NCBI RefSeq assembly: GCF_004764705.1
Contig: NZ_SHLX01000007.1
Span: 1-64,000, forward strand
DNA length: 64,000 nt
Source of the DNA: Paenibacillus cymbidii
Lineage (GTDB): Bacteria; Bacillota; Bacilli; Paenibacillales; NBRC-103111
Reading direction: 5' to 3'
Below are positions 59,845 through 64,000 of the stretch, piece by piece. The notes beneath the pieces were generated by a model that saw only the letters and a list, made by a program, of their open reading frames with translations, searched no databases and had not been told where the DNA came from. The stretch's first letter is position 1. The number at the start of each line of letters is the position of its first letter. The position numbers and the translations under genes are program-made.

Positions 59845-60147
59845 TCAGCTTTCGTTTTCGATGGACGTGCCGTTCCGCTCCGCGATTCGCCTGACGGTTT
59901 GTTCCGCCACTTCAAAAGGCAGCTTGATTTTCTCCTCGCGGATGACGATGGGTTCCTCTCTTCCCCTCACCAGCAGTTCGATCCGTTTGCGTTGCTTGCG
60001 GGAAAACAGCGTCTTCACCGGCTCCTGCGTCAGCTTGATCCGGTAGATCGCATCGAGCGCAATAATTTGGCGCAGCGATTTCCCGCCGACATCCACTTCC
60101 AGAATCATCTCCGTCCGGTCCACATTCACATCCGTAACCGTAAGCAA
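59845..60147 (-). CDS. Uncharacterised 100-residue protein
   Basis: The start is a TTG at 60147 with GGGAGG 9 nt upstream. The protein is basic in the middle (LFSRKQRKRIELLVRG) with alternating beta strands and a C-terminal helix (VAEQTVRRIAERNG). No signal peptide or membrane segment. A clear terminator follows. No family is recognised. Confidence 0.72.
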   Translation of the reverse strand: MLTVTDVNVDRTEMILEVDVGGKSLRQIIALDAIYRIKLTQEPVKTLFSRKQRKRIELLVRGREEPIVIREEKIKLPFEVAEQTVRRIAERNGTSIENES

Positions 60148-60192
60148 ACCTTTATCCCTCCCGCGCTTTCCCGGACGCCTGAAGCAACCGGG

Positions 60193-60239
60193 CCATAAAC
60201 CGGGCTCGGCGTTTCGCCAAACCCGTTATCAGTTTATGG
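60193..60239. repeat. Long imperfect inverted repeat
   Basis: CCATAAAC (60193) pairs with GTTTATGG (60239 end), with further partial pairing inside (CGGGCTCGGCG with CGCCAAACCCG). It lies after the COG4315-cupredoxin gene on the minus strand and may act as its terminator, though no U-tract follows. Confidence 0.5.
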
Positions 60240-60279
60240 GCGCGGGGCGCGATTTAGAAGAGAACAGAGGCGGACAGCG

Positions 60280-61965
60280 CTACTTCACGATAATTTTTGC
60301 TTTCATGAACGGTTTGTGCGGCTCGCAGTAGTAGTCGTACTCCCCGGCCTTCGTCAGCGTAATCGTCGCCGATTCGCCGGCCGCAAGCAGCCGGGTCGAG
60401 AACGAGCCGTCCACCGCCACGGCATTGTGCATCGCGTCCTCGTCCTTGTTCGTGAACGTGACGGTGTCGCCGACCGAAACGGTGATGACCGATTCGCTAA
60501 AAGCGTAATTTTCCATATAAACGGTGTGGGCGGAACCGGTTGCCGCCGGTTGCGGCTGGTCTGTCGGTTTCGGCTCCGTCGCCGGCATCGGCATGCTCAT
60601 GGCGCCGTGGAATTTGGCCGGATCGATGACATACCAGACGTTGTTGACCGCCTGACCGGTTGTCATGCCCGCTTTCGTATCTTTCGCGAAGTAGTACAGC
60701 GGGAACCCTCTGTAAGTCGTTTGCGGCGTGCCGTCCGGACGAATCAGCGTGCCAAAATCGGATGCCGCGAGCCCTGCCGGCACATTCGGCGTTTCGGCGT
60801 AAAACGCCGGCCAATTGGTCAGGCATTGGCCGCTGCAGGCGCTGACGCCGCTTAAATCTTTGTCGAAGTAATACAGCGTGCGCCCGCTGCCGTCCACAAG
60901 GAAGTTGCCCAGCGTGCCGTAAGCGGCGAACGTAACGGAATACGGTTTGGCCAAATACCATACTTTGCCGGACGCCTCGCCGTTTACGTCGCCAGGCGCC
61001 TTATCCTTGACGAAGTAATAAAGCGGCCAGCCGTTGTACGTCGTTTGCTTCGTGCCGTCCGCGCGCGTGAGTACGCCGAACGAAACGGCGTTCAGCGCTG
61101 CCGGTACCTGCAGCTGTTCGGCATAAAAGACCGGCCAGTTGGCCAGACATGCCGCCTGGCAAGCATTCGGGTCGGCTGGATCTTTGGCGAAGAAATACAG
61201 CGACATGCCTTTGCTGTCGGTCATGAACGTTCCGTATGCGCTGGCCGTCACACTCGTTTGCAGTTCGATGCGCGGGTAAGTCAGCGCTGCCGCCTTGGCG
61301 GCGTCAAGGCTGCCTGCTTCGGCGAGCGTTTCGGCAAGCTTCTTGCCGCCTTTGACGGCGGTTTGGAGCGCTTCGACCGTCGCTGTGGCGATGTCGGCGT
61401 TATGGAACGAAGCTGCGCCGGCCGCACGGTGCAAACCGAGCTTGCCGGCGAAAGCGATGACGTCGTCGTATGCGAAATCAGCGTCCTGCTTGTAGCCGAG
61501 CGCTTCCAGCATCACCTTGTAATATTGCTGCGCGGAAATAACCGCCAGCGGGTCGAACTTGTTGTTGCCGGTTCCTGCCCAGCCCAACTCGGGATGCGCT
61601 TTCAAATAAGCCATGATCGTTTTGTTGCTGTCGCCGACCTGGGAGGCGTCCTCGAAGTTGTCCGTGCCTTTGTAAGCGAGCGCCGCTTGCTCCAGCCCCT
61701 TCAAGCGCAAATACATGATTGCGGCCTGAATCCGCATGGTCGGCTTTGCCAAATACGCGGGAGTCAATCCTTCCTCATCGCCTTGCAGCATGCCGAGATT
61801 CGCCACGATGTCCGTGTCCGATTGCACCGCGGCGTTTTCCGCCTTGGCTGTAGCCGCTCCCCAAACCGCAATCGCCAGCAGGAGCAGCAAAACCAAACCG
61901 ATCGCGTTGCGGACGATAGCCACACCCTGCCGCCTGAAGATAACCTTACCGCTTGCCACTGTCAC
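60280..61965 (-). CDS. Secreted COG4315 repeat / cupredoxin fusion protein
   Basis: 561 residues from a GTG with AAGGAGG 7 nt upstream. An N-terminal membrane segment (NAIGLVLLLLLAIAVWGA) exports it. Residues 45-230 are a helical module. Two COG4315-type lipoprotein repeats follow, each with paired Cys (DPNACQAACLANWPVFYAE and SACSGQCLTNWPAFYAE) and GWPLYYFVKD-like strands. Residues 480-561 are a cupredoxin domain: His513 in DAMHNAV, Cys547, His550 and Met554 in YYCEPHKPFM form a type 1 copper site. An extracytoplasmic electron carrier is likely. Context does not name a partner. Confidence 0.85.
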   Translation of the reverse strand: MTVASGKVIFRRQGVAIVRNAIGLVLLLLLAIAVWGAATAKAENAAVQSDTDIVANLGMLQGDEEGLTPAYLAKPTMRIQAAIMYLRLKGLEQAALAYKGTDNFEDASQVGDSNKTIMAYLKAHPELGWAGTGNNKFDPLAVISAQQYYKVMLEALGYKQDADFAYDDVIAFAGKLGLHRAAGAASFHNADIATATVEALQTAVKGGKKLAETLAEAGSLDAAKAAALTYPRIELQTSVTASAYGTFMTDSKGMSLYFFAKDPADPNACQAACLANWPVFYAEQLQVPAALNAVSFGVLTRADGTKQTTYNGWPLYYFVKDKAPGDVNGEASGKVWYLAKPYSVTFAAYGTLGNFLVDGSGRTLYYFDKDLSGVSACSGQCLTNWPAFYAETPNVPAGLAASDFGTLIRPDGTPQTTYRGFPLYYFAKDTKAGMTTGQAVNNVWYVIDPAKFHGAMSMPMPATEPKPTDQPQPAATGSAHTVYMENYAFSESVITVSVGDTVTFTNKDEDAMHNAVAVDGSFSTRLLAAGESATITLTKAGEYDYYCEPHKPFMKAKIIVK

Positions 61966-62139
61966 GATAACGCCTCCTTATGTATGCCTGCCCGCGATCG
62001 CTGCAGCGTGACGCGGGCAAGCCATGCGATCGGCACGCGGCGCCGGCCGCCGTCGTAACCGTCTACTGTAAGGAACGGCGATTGTTCGGGATCGGTTTGC
62101 GCCTTGGCGGAATCATCGGCAGGCAAACTGCTGCCGTTT

Positions 62140-63186
62140 TCAGAGCAGCAAATGCATGTCGCCGAATTCGTGCCACAAATACCGATTCGCAATCGCTTCC
62201 CGGTAAGCCCGCTCCAGATCGGCCGGTGCGGCGAAAGCCGACAGCAGCTCGAGGTGGCTCGCCTCCGGTTCGTGGAAGCCGGTCAGCAGACCGTCAACGA
62301 CTCGCAGCGGGTAGTGCCGGTCGATGTACAGGTTCGTGCGGCCGCTTCCCGCCCGGACGAAGCCGTCGGTCGTTGCCGCCGTTTCCAGCGTGCGCACGAC
62401 GGTCGTGCCGACAGCGATGATTCGCCCGCCGGCGGCTTTGGCGCCGTTCACGGCTTCCGCCGTTGCCGCCGGGATCGCATACGGCTCGGCATTGCGCCGC
62501 GGATGCGGCTGTTCGCCGTCGGGAGAGCCGGCCGCATACGGCCAGTAGCTAAGCCCGGCGTGCAGCTCGATAAAAGCGAAGCCGATCCCGCGCTTCCGCA
62601 GCTTGCGGATCAGCTGCCAGCTGAATGCGCGGCCGGCCGAAGGCATCTCGACCGAACCCGGCGCGGCGGCGAAGACGGTCTGGTAGTAGTCGAGCGCCCA
62701 AGGCTGGCGGGCGTATTCGTACCGCACCGGCTCGCCGAGAGCGTAGATGCGCTCATACAGCGAAGGGCCGCTGCAGGAAAATTGCAGCGTAAACGTCGGC
62801 GCGCCGTCCGTCCGCGCGGCGACAAGCGCCGACAATGACGGCGCAAACCGCAGCGTGTCGCCGACTTCCACCTCCGCGGCCAGCACGAGCGCTTCCCAGC
62901 TGCCGGCGCCCAGCAGATGCGACAGCCGCACTTCCACACGCTCCTCCGCGACATTTCCTCCGCGCAGCCGCTGCGCCTGCAGCACGGCCGGCATCGTCCG
63001 GCTTGCGTTGACGACGATCACATCGCCCGGGCGCAAATGGCAGTCGAGCTCGTAGAAGCGCGAATGCCCCGACTCGCCCGACCGGCGATCCGTCGTCAGC
63101 AGCCGGACGCCGTCGCGCCGCAAGCCGCGAACTTCCGGAGGCTCCGGCGCATGGAGGACGGACGGCAACTCAAACGCGATCGTCAT
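62140..63186 (-). CDS. QueA-family S-adenosylmethionine:tRNA ribosyltransferase-isomerase paralogue
   Basis: 348 residues from an ATG with GGGGGAAGAG upstream; it overlaps the preceding SDR gene by 17 nt. QueA landmarks are recognisable but diverged: GDVIVVNASRTMPA, YYQTVFA, FIELHAGLSYW, NLYIDRHYP, DGLLTGFHEPEASHL and a C-terminal FGDMHLLL. Genuine QueA converts preQ1-tRNA to epoxyqueuosine-tRNA and usually sits beside tgt. Here there is no tgt and an SDR partner instead, so this is probably a paralogue with a different substrate. Confidence 0.85.
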   Translation of the reverse strand: MTIAFELPSVLHAPEPPEVRGLRRDGVRLLTTDRRSGESGHSRFYELDCHLRPGDVIVVNASRTMPAVLQAQRLRGGNVAEERVEVRLSHLLGAGSWEALVLAAEVEVGDTLRFAPSLSALVAARTDGAPTFTLQFSCSGPSLYERIYALGEPVRYEYARQPWALDYYQTVFAAAPGSVEMPSAGRAFSWQLIRKLRKRGIGFAFIELHAGLSYWPYAAGSPDGEQPHPRRNAEPYAIPAATAEAVNGAKAAGGRIIAVGTTVVRTLETAATTDGFVRAGSGRTNLYIDRHYPLRVVDGLLTGFHEPEASHLELLSAFAAPADLERAYREAIANRYLWHEFGDMHLLL

Positions 63187-63955
63187 GCGGCTCTTCCCCC
63201 TTTCCGCCAAACGGCGGGCGAACGAACTGCTGCGCCTGGAAGCGGCTGCCGTTGACTGTGGCCGCTTCGTCCGATGCGAGATACAGGAACACGTCCGTCA
63301 CGTCATCCGGTTCGGCCAGCCCGTAATCGCAATCCGGCACCGCCAGCTCGTGCATGCGGGTGTTCATTTCGCCGGGATCGACCATATTGACGCGGACGCC
63401 GCTGTCCGCCACTTCTTCGGCCCACGTTTCGGTCAACCCTTCGAGGCCGAATTTGGAAATGCCGTAAGCGCCCCAGCCACCGTAGCCGACATGACCGGCT
63501 TCCGATGTGACGTTGATGACCGAACCGCTCCCGCGCAGCAGCATGCCCGGCAGCACGCGCCGCGTCACGAGAAACGGACCGAGCGTATTGACGCGCAGCA
63601 CTTCGGCGAAGTCCGCTTCGGGGTAGTCGAGCAGCAGCGGTATCGGGCTCGGGCCGAGCGTCGACGCGTTGTTGACGAGCACGTCGATGCGGCCGAACAA
63701 CGCTTCCGCCGTACCGATGAACCGCTCGACATCCCGCGTGTCGGCCGCGTCGGCTGCGATGGCGAGCACTTCGCCGCCGAACGCTTTTGCTTCCGCGGCC
63801 GTTTGCGCCAGCTCCGCTTCCCCGCGCGCGCACAACGCAAGATCCGCGCCGGTTCGCGCGAAGGCGAGCGCAAGCGCTTTGCCGAGACCGCGGGATGCTC
63901 CGGTAATCATGACCACTTGTTTCGGGCGATTCGTTTGTTTCGTTCCTGTTTCCAT
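63170..63955 (-). CDS. Short-chain dehydrogenase/reductase paired with QueA paralogue
   Basis: 261 residues from an ATG at 63955 with GAGGTG 7 nt upstream. Motifs TGASRGLGKA, NNAS in place of NNAG, Ser in NVTSEAGHVG and YGISK. The Arg after the second strand (CARGEAE) suggests NADPH. Its end overlaps the QueA-paralogue start, so the two products are probably made together and act in one pathway. Confidence 0.9.
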   Translation of the reverse strand: METGTKQTNRPKQVVMITGASRGLGKALALAFARTGADLALCARGEAELAQTAAEAKAFGGEVLAIAADAADTRDVERFIGTAEALFGRIDVLVNNASTLGPSPIPLLLDYPEADFAEVLRVNTLGPFLVTRRVLPGMLLRGSGSVINVTSEAGHVGYGGWGAYGISKFGLEGLTETWAEEVADSGVRVNMVDPGEMNTRMHELAVPDCDYGLAEPDDVTDVFLYLASDEAATVNGSRFQAQQFVRPPFGGKGEEPHDDRV

Positions 63956-64000
63956 CGTGCAACACCTCTTCCACACATAATATACATATATGTTTATTAA

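Noticed and set aside
1-64000. CRISPR arrays, tRNA or rRNA genes
   Set aside because: No regularly spaced direct repeats with unique spacers were seen, and no tRNA-like cloverleaf or rRNA sequence was recognised on either strand.

Overview
The window comes from the chromosome of a moderately high-GC, endospore-forming Firmicute, most likely a Paenibacillaceae member (Paenibacillus/Cohnella-like). The reasons are a GerA/GerC/GerB germinant receptor operon, strong AGGAGG-type ribosome binding sites with many GTG/TTG starts, YesM/YesN-type two-component regulation of a sugar ABC transporter, SLH-domain export, a Gram-positive HelD and a CcpN/PPDK-regulatory-protein gene pair. The species cannot be fixed from the sequence.

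Layout. 1-5.8 kb: a minus-strand exporter operon (membrane protein, ABC ATPase, ABC-2 permease, coiled-coil membrane protein running off the left edge); a 160-bp palindromic MITE-like element has jumped into the start of the permease gene. 6-9.7 kb: DUF445 protein, a small coiled-coil gene with an in-frame stop, and an AraC regulator divergent from a phytanoyl-CoA dioxygenase family gene. 9.7-16.5 kb: a coherent gluconeogenesis block: PPDK regulatory protein, CcpN repressor (apparently with an ATT start and a 96-bp tandem repeat in its leader), pyruvate phosphate dikinase, GapB and class II FBPase, with CcpN-box-like sites between gapB and glpX.

16.6-23.5 kb is visibly AT-richer than its surroundings and looks acquired. 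It holds a tightly overlapping three-gene operon (dynamin-like GTPase, RdcB/YjcZ-like protein, patatin phospholipase) and a second unit (zinc-ribbon membrane protein, 53-aa hydrophobic protein, SLH protein). The dynamin-RdcB-patatin trio is the best candidate for an undescribed system: a membrane-acting GTPase coupled to a lipid hydrolase, possibly in phage defence or membrane stress. 23.5-31 kb: XRE regulator, a 507-aa unknown protein, NHL-repeat protein, a second PhyH-AraC pair, and two wall-acting lipoproteins (polysaccharide deacetylase, VanY-like carboxypeptidase).

31-38.2 kb: carbohydrate ABC transporter operon ending in a 2H-phosphoesterase-like gene, divergent from its probable YesM/YesN two-component system. 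38.2-45.4 kb: glycolate oxidase-like GlcD/GlcF with a palindromic operator, an orphan PhnC-like ATPase, an M29 aminopeptidase and HelD. 45.5-50 kb: small lipoprotein, a cluster of imperfect hairpins, two SDRs, Nudix hydrolase, a TrxR-fold reductase without redox cysteines, and a 5'-nucleotidase-like HAD protein. 50.2-55.8 kb: GH26-like membrane-anchored protein and the ger operon with an extra 80-aa membrane gene. 56-64 kb: histidine kinase plus REC-DUF3369-HD response regulator, small secreted proteins, a SLH-free COG4315/cupredoxin fusion protein, a QueA paralogue and an SDR.
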